Positions 9,501 to 15,482 of a stretch of DNA of 34,468 nt are shown in pieces. Origin of the DNA: an uncultured Rhodoblastus sp. (lineage in GTDB: Bacteria > Pseudomonadota > Alphaproteobacteria > Rhizobiales > Beijerinckiaceae); the NCBI RefSeq assembly GCF_903903185.1, contig NZ_CAIUXT010000212.1:1-34468 (forward strand), given 5' to 3'. The notes beneath the pieces are model-generated. The model was not told where the DNA came from and did no database searches. It saw only the letters and a program-made list of their open reading frames with translations. Within the stretch, counting starts at the first letter, position 1, and every line of letters starts with the position of its first letter. Position numbers and translations under genes: made by a program.

Positions 9501-9816
9501 GATCGATCTTGCCTGCCCCGGAGAACCCTGGGGGAACTTGATTGTTGACGATGCCCGTATCGGCGACCGCTATGGTGACGCCGGTTCCGATGTAGTTGCC
9601 GACCGAATTCCAGGCGGCCGGCGCCCCGATGAGCCCCAAACCATATTGGAGAGACGCGTTGTAGCCCGGAGGGGTCTGGGCGCTGGCGGGCGGCGCGGCG
9701 GCGAGCAAGGCTGCTATTGCGCTTGATGACAGCAGCAAGGCCATGGCCCTGGCGCCAGGCCCTTGGATCGCCTGGCCTCGTCCGGTTCCGGGCATTGAAT
9801 CAAATTGCGGCTTCAT
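6577..9816 (-). CDS. Autotransporter with subtilisin-like (S8) serine protease passenger
   Basis: A 1079-residue type Va secreted protein. A signal peptide covers about residues 1-46 (core ALLLSSSAIAALLAAAPPASA). The S8 protease domain (about residues 55-420) has a full triad: Asp in IAVADTGIVNN, His in SHGTHVSG and Ser in GTSMAAPMVSG, with the oxyanion Asn in AAAGNDRQS. A beta-helical linker with an autochaperone-like region (GGALGVDGTLTLA, LTFSGNVALGATANTRVNVDG) follows, then a C-terminal autotransporter beta-barrel of about 270 residues that starts near WTTWGQGYGRWS and ends in the aromatic terminal residue of GVRVKW expected for BAM-dependent insertion. It resembles SphB1/NalP-type proteases, which process surface proteins. 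The ATG at 9816 is chosen because GGAAGGGA lies upstream and it leaves a sensible signal sequence; a second ATG at 9795 is possible. Confidence 0.92.
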   Translation of the reverse strand: MKPQFDSMPGTGRGQAIQGPGARAMALLLSSSAIAALLAAAPPASAQTPPGYNASLQYGLGLIGAPAAWNSVGNYIGTGVTIAVADTGIVNNQVPPGFSGAGKIDPRSRNFVLPAPGEIEGPGDYYDLASHGTHVSGIILASGDSSSPGVAYNANVVMLRALADTAACENQNCNAPGVNNALAESLIYFADLKDVRIYNGSWGPALPFGTKGLTKWEVDAEEAAWAGAALYAISKGKIIVAAAGNDRQSNPVAGLNPSGLALYPFIRPGVNANAGVYSDGGANLNFSTLLQQSGLIIGVTAVGKDKNISTFANACGVTASWCVAAPGGNPAERGGTDPAATPGIYSTFPFGYPKPTDTGYGFNYGTSMAAPMVSGALGLLSGAYPNYNSQDLAHVLFATAENVRGEAGVNAVYGYGMIRLDRAVSGPTTLAAGHEEKVDYQQMTYWSQPLAAAGGFTKTGAGYLIVAGRTSAAGDVMVSGGALGVDGTLTLATKLLIEQGATLAGFGWIKGDTVIDGVLNAGQLPNYGDLVAYFGGVLPASIPLTGTSPGTLTFSGNVALGATANTRVNVDGPLQVPGGPGTYDKIVVEGANHTFTANGVLTPVLRGIPGGSNTYVPTIGAVFPFLTALNGASVTGSFAGLIQPTDGLLAPNARFDVVYAPYGLTLDVTPASFATLAATLSLNANQRALAGVLDRVRPPAGPALSGTVRTIYDSLYGQDVSGSAAALGALSGQGQAATAGAVLDAFSAFSGVIADRQAMLLAGLGDVQAALTPNMAFSYSSTTGPVFQALAGQGVPFPTEAAPAAPIAKPQWTTWGQGYGRWSRVGAADGLPGANTSSGGFAIGGDGLVGPDLIAGGALGYTYTSTGSDFTKATGNTYAGALYATWTPGPLVFDGRLAAGPSSGGASRTISFPGQFASASGSINGWGGLIAGDAGYRFDVEGTTLKPFVGLTGQTFNRRAFNETTDFGLSFPSQSFNRLTSEVGLWATRLFHNGLTTYMVQLKGSWTEDFGNQALTTQAALLDQPFTIAAANPGRAAAVLAVNLAAWQTENVALFAKYEGQFRGNATSSEAALGVRVKW

Positions 9817-10417
9817 GGCGCACCAATCCCTTCCCAATTGATGCGAAATGGCTGCGCTGCGCGGGCCAGGCATCGCTCATTCCGCTGCGTTGCTATCAAT
9901 ACAATGGCGCAAAAAACGCTAAATCCAATTCGTAGGCCAAAACTTATAACAAATATAATGACTTAGAAATAAAAAAACGCGTCGACAAGAGGCTGCCGCG
10001 CCAACCCGGGTTCTTCCTTGTTTGGCGTCGGCGCCGGGGCGGGTCGCCCCTGGCTTTTCCCCGGATTATCTCGCTCGATGAGGTCCCAAAAGCTGGCGGG
10101 CTGGTTGTTGGCGGCGAACCCCGGCAGGGTTTCGAATGAAACGCGCCGCAATCTCGCCGACCGCGCGCGGATCATGCCGATAGAATTTCAGGCCGGAAAA
10201 ACGAACGGGCGGCGGCCATCGAAAAGCGTCCGGGCGGAGGAAGAATCGACGCCGCTCAAGAGACCACAGGCGGGACCGCCCACGCCAACGAAAAAAAGCC
10301 TCGCGACGCCACCGCAGCCTATCCTAATTTGTTGTTATTTATCGCTAAAGTAGGTATACGGCATCGGTCGCCCGAGTTCGTCATCGGGCAGTAAACCGCG
10401 CGGAAAGCGAGCCTCGA
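9817..10417. other. 601-bp gene-free stretch between divergent autotransporter and DUF4239 genes
   Basis: Positions 9890-9980 are AT-rich and are the likely promoter area for the autotransporter on the minus strand, though I could not settle on a single -35/-10 pair. Positions 10000-10320 are GC-rich with short open frames on both strands (for example 9963-10175 minus, 70 codons; 10018-10353 plus, 111 codons). None has a good ribosome binding site, recognisable motif or convincing composition. A candidate promoter for the downstream gene is at 10332-10360. Confidence 0.5.
10332..10360 (+). promoter_or_regulatory. Candidate promoter for the DUF4239 gene
   Basis: TTGTTA (10332-10337) and TATACG (10355-10360) are spaced by 17 bases in a short AT-rich patch about 60 bp upstream of the ATG at 10418. 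Each hexamer matches four of six consensus positions, so this is only suggestive. Confidence 0.3.
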
Positions 10418-11242
10418 ATGTTCGCCATTGTGACGACTGCTGTGGACGCCATAGCCAATTCCGCCAATTCGTTCTCGGATGGGGCGATTCTCGCGATTTC
10501 GGCTGTGAGTTTTGGCCTGATCGGCGGCTTGCTGGCATTTTTGGCAAACCGATTATGGTTTCGCCACTGGCCGAAGCACGACGCCTATGACGACAAGCTC
10601 GGCGAAGCCGCGCACTCGAGCGTGCTCGGATTTTCTGCATTTGTTCTGGCGTTGCTGATCTCGAACGGACTGACAACCCTGTCGGAAACCGACAAGGCGG
10701 TGCGGTTGGAGGCGACCACGATCTACCGTCTGGGCAGAGAACTGGACGCGCTGGGTCCTTCGGGCGGCGCGGCGAAACAGGCGCTTGCATCCTATGCGCA
10801 GGATGTCGCCCAGGACGAGTGGCCGCGCCTGGCCACGCAACCGGTTGCTCTGTCGCCGCTTGTTCAAAAAAATCTCGACGATCTCTGGACAGCCGTTCGC
10901 GCGATCCAGGAAAGCCAGGCGGCAACCGCGCCCTCGCGATCCGATTTTCGCTCCGACCTGTCGAAGCTTATCGCGCAGATCGAAACTTCCAGGTCGGGAC
11001 GACTTTCGATCGCCACCCTGAATATACCCGAGGACTTCTGGGTCCTGCTCGTGCTGTTTGTCATCGCCGCGTCCGTTCTCAGCGGGCGCGACACCGCGCA
11101 TCGCTTCGGCATACAGATCAATATGATGCACATGTCCGCGATCGGACTGGCGACGGGCATGGTGGTCGTTCTCGACAATCCATTTCGCGGAGACACCAGC
11201 ATCGGCCCGGAGATCATCCAGCATGCTTTGACACCCTTCTGA
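10418..11242 (+). CDS. DUF4239 (bestrophin-like) integral membrane protein
   Basis: A 274-residue inner-membrane protein. Hydrophobic segments lie at about residues 24-46 (AILAISAVSFGLIGGLLAFL), 68-88 (SVLGFSAFVLALLISNGL), 205-226 (DFWVLLVLFVIAASVLSG) and 240-260. A soluble, mostly helical stretch of about 115 residues separates the second and third. The conserved end VVVLDNPFRGDTSIGP and the VRLEATTIYRLGREL helix after the second membrane segment are typical of DUF4239 proteins, which have been compared to bestrophin channels. No function is established. It is followed after 96 bp by the ParB-like gene on the same strand; the spacer contains a perfect 14-bp palindrome CCGGACCGGTCCGG (11277-11290), so cotranscription is possible but not certain. 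Confidence 0.8.
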   Translation: MFAIVTTAVDAIANSANSFSDGAILAISAVSFGLIGGLLAFLANRLWFRHWPKHDAYDDKLGEAAHSSVLGFSAFVLALLISNGLTTLSETDKAVRLEATTIYRLGRELDALGPSGGAAKQALASYAQDVAQDEWPRLATQPVALSPLVQKNLDDLWTAVRAIQESQAATAPSRSDFRSDLSKLIAQIETSRSGRLSIATLNIPEDFWVLLVLFVIAASVLSGRDTAHRFGIQINMMHMSAIGLATGMVVVLDNPFRGDTSIGPEIIQHALTPF

Positions 11243-11338
11243 GATTGGACACATCGGTCGCCGGACTGAAAAAGGGCCGGACCGGTCCGGGCGATGTCCG
11301 CAGGATCGAAACCAGCAATAATCGCGAGGCGGCGGCGC

Positions 11339-11929
11339 ATGACCGGACCAAAGATTGCAATATCCAAACTGCGGCCGACCCAGATGACGCTGGGTCTTGA
11401 CGAAGTCGCAAGCCGGGCGGCGAAAATTGCCGACATGGACGCTTCGGATATCGAGGCGCTTCTGCACAGGAAGCCGATTCCCTATGTCCTGGGCCCTCGA
11501 AGGCAGATCTACATCGTCGACCATCACCATCTGGCGCGCGCGCTCTGGTCTTTGCACATTTCCGAGGCCGTGCTGGGCGATCGACTCGCCGACTGGTCCG
11601 ACAAGGAGCCGAAGGAATTCTGGCAGGCGATGGACTCGAAACATTATTGCTGGCCCTACGACGCCGAAGGCAATCGCCGTCCCTATGCCGCGATTCCAAC
11701 CTCGATCGTGGACCTCACCGACAATATCTGGCGTACGCTCGGGCGGCGCCTGCGCGGCAAGGCGTTCGACGACCACGATACGCCCTACCAGGAATTCATG
11801 TGGGGCGATTACTTCCGCACCTTCATGAGCCGGCGCCTGATCGAACTTGAATTCGATCTCGCCATGGAATTGGCGGAGAAGCTCGCGCGCCTGCCCGAGG
11901 CGCAGGATCTGCCCGGCTACCTGGGCTGA
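11339..11929 (+). CDS. ParB-like protein (ParBc_2 / putative ParB-like nuclease family)
   Basis: A 196-residue protein that matches the single-domain ParB-like family PF08857 from start to end: the entry strand IAISKLRPTQMTLGLDEV, the helix RAAKIADMDASDIEALL, PIPYVLGPRRQIYIVDHHHLARAL with its hallmark Asp-His-His-His, then the family-specific PYDAEGNRRPYAAIPTSI and the WGDYFRTF aromatic patch. It has no helix-turn-helix, so it is not a classical centromere-binding ParB, and no parA is nearby. The VDHHHLARAL motif stands where partition ParB has its nucleotide-binding GxxR motif, but neither nuclease nor nucleotide binding is shown for this branch. The ATG at 11339 has GAGG upstream; an in-frame ATG at 11294 lacks this. 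The stop lies 4 bp from the start of the truncated isochorismatase duplicate. Confidence 0.8.
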   Translation: MTGPKIAISKLRPTQMTLGLDEVASRAAKIADMDASDIEALLHRKPIPYVLGPRRQIYIVDHHHLARALWSLHISEAVLGDRLADWSDKEPKEFWQAMDSKHYCWPYDAEGNRRPYAAIPTSIVDLTDNIWRTLGRRLRGKAFDDHDTPYQEFMWGDYFRTFMSRRLIELEFDLAMELAEKLARLPEAQDLPGYLG

Positions 11930-12398
11930 CGCCGGCCACCACGGTGGCGCGAAAGCCGGGTTCCAGCGCGGCGCGCACGCTCGTGCTGACGCACATATGG
12001 GTCATGAAGCCGACGACAATGATTTCTTCCCGGCCCGTGGCGCGGATTTTTTCGGCCAGCCCCGTGCCGGCGAAGGCATTCGGCAGAGCCTTGACCACGA
12101 CGGCCTCGTCGGCGCGCGGCGCCAGTTCCGGGACGATCGCGACCAAGGGTCCCTCGGTCGCGAAAATCGGGCTGCCGGCAGGCCCGTGATGGTCAATGTG
12201 AAACACCGGCGCGCCTTTTTCACGCGCGCGCTCCAGAACCCTCAAAGCTTCCGCCACCGCCGCCGCGATATGGTCGAGAACCAGCGCGCCCTCGGTATAT
12301 TCGCGCTGGCAATCGATCAGGATCAAGGCGGAGTCGCCGAAACGGCCCGGGGCCGGCGGCAGGCCGACGAGTTGCATCAAGGATTTCGGTTCGCTCAT
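11823..12398 (-). pseudogene. Truncated second copy of the isochorismatase-family gene
   Basis: From the ATG at 12398 this frame encodes MSEPKSLMQL and stays similar to the intact copy at 5714-6310 for 155 residues, keeping the catalytic Asp (ILIDCQREY), Lys (VVKALPNAF) and Cys (THMCVST). Homology ends at GFRATVVA (base 11934). The last 43 residues of the intact protein are missing; instead the frame runs 37 codons antisense into the 3' end of the ParB-like gene and stops at 11823. The lost segment forms the C-terminal strand and helices of the fold, so the product is probably inactive, although the frame is undamaged and a hybrid protein could be made. Lack of frameshifts suggests a fairly recent truncation or continued selection. 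Confidence 0.8.
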
Positions 12399-12470
12399 CA
12401 CGCGCCTTTCATGTTCGGCGCAGCCGGCAGGCTGCGTCCAACAGATCGCATGACGAGGCCATCTGGTAAA
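11934..12470. repeat. Direct duplication, copy B (truncated isochorismatase gene and leader)
   Basis: Partner of 5846-6382, same orientation and same length by eye. The similarity reaches about 70 bp upstream of the start codon (GGCGCAGCCGGCAGGCTGCG then GCATGA and TGGTAAA), so a whole genomic segment, not just a coding frame, was copied. The left edge falls directly after the ParB-like stop codon. Confidence 0.88.
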
Positions 12471-12728
12471 TCACTGAAATTAAATGGCGTTCAGCGCTCT
12501 GGCCGCGCCAGATGCCATTCGCGAATTAACGATTTCCGATTCGCGGAATGCAATCCCGATCGCCGCAGACTGTGCGTTTCGGGAACGCCCAGCCGCCGCT
12601 GGTTTTCATTTTTTTCAATAAAATCAATTAGTTAGAGTGTCGGCAATCAGATTGTCTCCGATGGCCTCGGCCTTGCGAAGGATACGACAATGATCACCCC
12701 AGTCGGATCAGACCAAGGAGCCAACCCA
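12399..12728. other. 330-bp gene-free stretch upstream of the first PEP-CTERM gene
   Basis: The first 70 bp belong to duplication copy B. The rest has an AT-rich segment at 12601-12640 (TTTTCATTTTTTTCAATAAAATC), a plausible promoter region for the PEP-CTERM gene, but no clear -10/-35 pair. No gene is supported here. Confidence 0.5.
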
Positions 12729-13580
12729 ATGACCAATGTTTCCAAAAGGATGGCCGTTTTCACGGCAGCGACCATCGCATTAACAGGACTGTTCACCGCC
12801 AGCGGCGCAGTCGCCGGTGTGCAGTTCATCGTGAGCTTCGAGGCCGAAGCGGCGGGAGTCCAGAACACCACCGCCACCTTTTCGGTCGGCGGCGTCGAGA
12901 ACTTCGACAGCCTCGCGGTCCACAAATACCCGCAATCCTTCACCACCAATTTCGGGACCAGCGGCGTCGGATCGACGATTACCGGGACCTACGCGGCGGA
13001 AAGCGGCAACGGCGTCCAGATCAACGCGGCCGACAAATACGGCGGCGCGGGCGGCGCGGGCAACTATGCCGTTGCGTTTTCGAAAACGCCCTATGCGTTG
13101 ACGCTGTCCTCCGATGTTTCCGGCGGCGTGAACTACTTCGGCTATTGGTTGTCGGCCCTCGACAAGGGTAATTATGCCACCTTTTACGGCGACGGCGGAC
13201 AGAAGCTGTTCACCTTCGATCCGTCGGACGTGATCAAGGCTGTGAATCTTTCGGCGAATCCGCGCCTTTACTACGGCAATCCCAACGCGGCCTTCAAAGG
13301 CCAGGATGGCGGCGAACCGTTCGTCTTCGTGAATTTTTTCGACAAGACCGGATCGTTCTCCAAAGTCGTCTTCAGCGAAAACAATTTTGGCGGCGGCTAT
13401 GAATCCGACAACCACACCGTCGGCCATTACGCCACCATGGGTCAGGGCACGCAAGTAACCTTGATCCATTCCGTGACCGGCGTTCCGGAACCCGGAACCT
13501 GGGCGCTGATGGGGCTCGGCTTCGCCGGTCTGGGCTTCCTCGGCTATCGCCGGAACAGGCTGGCCTCCGTCGTCGCCTGA
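12729..13580 (+). CDS. PEP-CTERM sorting-domain protein
   Basis: A 283-residue exported protein with an N-terminal signal peptide (about residues 1-30, MAVFTAATIALTGLFTASG, cleavage after AVA). The mature part is Gly/Asn/Ser-rich and likely all-beta. A C-terminal sorting signal has VPEPGTWALMG, a hydrophobic segment (LGFAGLGFLG) and a basic end (YRRNR). Such signals are cut by exosortase in bacteria that make exopolysaccharide or biofilm matrix. The PEP-x-x-WA form is typical of alphaproteobacteria. The body has motifs such as YFGYWLSALDKGNYATFYGDG seen in other PEP-CTERM proteins of unknown function. The ATG at 12729 is chosen for the AAGGAG 8 bases upstream; an earlier ATG at 12690 has none. 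No exosortase gene is in the window. Confidence 0.88.
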   Translation: MTNVSKRMAVFTAATIALTGLFTASGAVAGVQFIVSFEAEAAGVQNTTATFSVGGVENFDSLAVHKYPQSFTTNFGTSGVGSTITGTYAAESGNGVQINAADKYGGAGGAGNYAVAFSKTPYALTLSSDVSGGVNYFGYWLSALDKGNYATFYGDGGQKLFTFDPSDVIKAVNLSANPRLYYGNPNAAFKGQDGGEPFVFVNFFDKTGSFSKVVFSENNFGGGYESDNHTVGHYATMGQGTQVTLIHSVTGVPEPGTWALMGLGFAGLGFLGYRRNRLASVVA

Positions 13581-13600
13581 TCGAAACCGGTCATGAACAA

Positions 13601-13628
13601 GGAAAGACCGCCGCGAGGCGGCCTTTCC
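13601..13628. terminator. Terminator-like hairpin after the first PEP-CTERM gene
   Basis: GGAAAGACCGCC pairs with GGCGGCCTTTCC around a GCGA loop with a single A-C mismatch, 20 bp after the stop codon. There is little of a T run after it on either strand, so termination is inferred from position and stem strength. Confidence 0.5.
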
Positions 13629-13855
13629 GGTTCTGGGCCCGAGCCCGGATTTTCGCCCGCGACGACACGCATCGCCCTTGCCCCGCACTGCCGGTCTTTT
13701 GCGCGCCGGCGCACAGCAACAATAAGACGGCGCGATTCCATTCGGGGACCCGCCGGCCAAATTGACGGTTTTCCGCAATGGCTCACTGCGGCTTCAAGGC
13801 ATCAAGGTCCTCCCGGAGGTTGACGGCGTCATCCTGGTTCGATGTGCGCTGCGAC

Positions 13856-14947
13856 CTATGCCCGTCCAGACTGGAGCCCCGCCCGCCGTCTCCGCTCGAT
13901 CCAGCCGAGCGCTCCAAAACCGGCGAGCATCATCGACCATGTTCCGGGTTCGGGGACGGAGGTGGTCGTGACTTCGAAACTGCCAAAGCTGGCGATCGCG
14001 CCCTGACCGAAGATGCGATTCGCGATCGGGACCGAGACGGCGAGGTCTGGCCGTTCGCTCAACTGGAACGGAAAACTGTCAACCACACTGAACAGCCCGA
14101 ACCCGATCGCGAAGTTCTGAATATCCGTCGCGAGCGGTTCGCCCGGCCCGTAAGATGGGTAAGTACCCGTGAACGGAACGCCCTGGGCGTCGAGAGGAAT
14201 GCCGATGTTCCCGATGTGCGTGAGCAGGGAGCCGTCCAGATAATAATCGACCCCTGACAAGGCGCCGTCGTGGCTATAGCGGATCGACACCTGATGCGGA
14301 CCGCCTCCGATGCCGTTCGCGACCTTGGCGATCTGGGTATAAATGTCGCCAATTCCGACGTAGCCGGGATCTCCGGGATTCAGGCTGGGGTTGACAACCG
14401 CCGAGGGCAGACGCTCGTAAAGAGTCATCGCCTGATTGCCAGATATAAAGATGTCGAACAGCTGTCCGGTCGAGAAATCGATCATGTTCATCACCGCCGC
14501 CGCCTGCTGTGACGCGAAGGTCGGCGCCGAATAAGGCGCGCCGCTTTGGATGTATGTGCCGTTGATGATGCGGCCATCCTGAACGCCGGGCGTTTGCGCC
14601 TGGATGGTCGTCGAGAAGGTCAGCGAGCCTTTTTGGGGTACGGCAAAGGACGAATTGCTGGCGGAGATGTATTTGAGATGGTCGTAGACGCTATAGTCAT
14701 AAGACGTCTTGAACGGCGCCGCCGAAATGTTGAACTTTCCGCCGACAAAATTCCGGGTGTCGTTGACGGCCATCTCCCCAAGTCCATACGGGGTCGACCA
14801 TTTCGCATAATAGTCGGCGAGCGTATACCCACCGGGCGCCTGAAAATTGTCATAGACTATCGTGCCCGCATAGCCGGGCTGAACTGCCGCCACAAGGGCG
14901 GATACTGCCAATACGCTCACGATTTTGTAGTTTCGCAGTTTAGTCAT
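13856..14947 (-). CDS. PEP-CTERM sorting-domain protein
   Basis: A 363-residue exported protein convergent to the other PEP-CTERM gene. Signal peptide at about residues 1-28 (VSVLAVSALVAAVQPGYAG). The mature part (about residues 29-330) looks like a beta-sandwich of the kind found in laminin-G or concanavalin-like folds (strands such as GSLTFSTTIQAQ, HQVSIRYSHDGALSGVDYYL and FAIGFGLFSVV), but I cannot name the fold with confidence. The C-terminus is VPEPGTWSMMLAGFGALGWIERRRR, the PEP box, hydrophobic segment and arginine cluster of an exosortase substrate. The start at 14947 is strongly supported by AAGGAGG 4 bases upstream; the frame is open for 54 more codons upstream, but that part is not protein-like. 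A TACAAT hexamer (minus strand, 14982-14987) may be its -10 element. Confidence 0.85.
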   Translation of the reverse strand: MTKLRNYKIVSVLAVSALVAAVQPGYAGTIVYDNFQAPGGYTLADYYAKWSTPYGLGEMAVNDTRNFVGGKFNISAAPFKTSYDYSVYDHLKYISASNSSFAVPQKGSLTFSTTIQAQTPGVQDGRIINGTYIQSGAPYSAPTFASQQAAAVMNMIDFSTGQLFDIFISGNQAMTLYERLPSAVVNPSLNPGDPGYVGIGDIYTQIAKVANGIGGGPHQVSIRYSHDGALSGVDYYLDGSLLTHIGNIGIPLDAQGVPFTGTYPSYGPGEPLATDIQNFAIGFGLFSVVDSFPFQLSERPDLAVSVPIANRIFGQGAIASFGSFEVTTTSVPEPGTWSMMLAGFGALGWIERRRRAGLQSGRA

Positions 14948-15482
14948 AATGCCTCCTTGTCGCTCCGTTGATACCGAAACGATTGTAAAAAATGAGGAAT
15001 ATTTTCCGAAACGCGCTATGCGACCTCCAGAGAGGGTCGCCAGTCCAAGCTTAGCTTGCAATTTTTTCAAGTCCTTGGCAAGCGCAGACCGCCGCCGACG
15101 CAGGGTCAAAGCCGTTTTGACATAAATATATCCAAATCAACAATATTAAATGTAGTAATTGCATGAAATACAGCGCATTCATGAAATACAAAATATGATT
15201 CAATAAAAATATGTAGTATTAGCAGATTCCGAGGATGGCGGACCGGCGCACTTTCATCGCCAGAGCATAGCCGCCGCCGCGTCAGCCGCCGCCATCGCCG
15301 CGCCGAGACCATGGAAGGATATGCGCTTCATAGCCCCGCCCCCGACGCCATGAGCCTCGAATGACAGGCGCCCGCGGCCATGTCCGCCAGTGTCCCCTGA
15401 CCCCTGCTTTGTGAGCTTAAGCACCCCGGGCCGCCAGTCGAGCCCGCCAGACCATTTGCCCGGCGCGCGCTTGCCCCGGCGC
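14948..15482. other. 535-bp gene-free, partly AT-rich stretch
   Basis: The left part holds the leader of the minus-strand PEP-CTERM gene (candidate -10 TACAAT at 14982-14987 read on the minus strand). Positions 15115-15230 are strikingly AT-rich against the GC-rich surroundings and contain short direct repeats (see the separate entry). Positions 15230-15480 return to high GC with no credible gene; small open frames there are only chance frames. Confidence 0.5.
15162..15190. repeat. Tandem 11-bp direct repeat CATGAAATACA, 18-bp period
   Basis: Two exact copies (15162-15172 and 15180-15190) are separated by 7 bp. ATGTAGTA also occurs twice nearby (15150-15157 and 15211-15218). The 18-bp period is close to two helical turns, as for two protein-binding sites on nearly the same DNA face; a regulator site is an inference. 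Confidence 0.6.

Noticed and set aside
10018..10353. Plus-strand frame of 111 codons upstream of the DUF4239 gene
   Set aside because: No ribosome binding site, no motif, low-complexity basic sequence, and it runs through the candidate promoter.
11339..11929. Partition system (ParB with a centromere)
   Set aside because: The protein has only the ParBc_2 domain, no helix-turn-helix, and there is no parA or parS-like palindrome cluster next to it.
15162..15190. Origin iterons or CRISPR-like array
   Set aside because: Only two copies of an 11-bp unit are present, with no replication or cas gene nearby.
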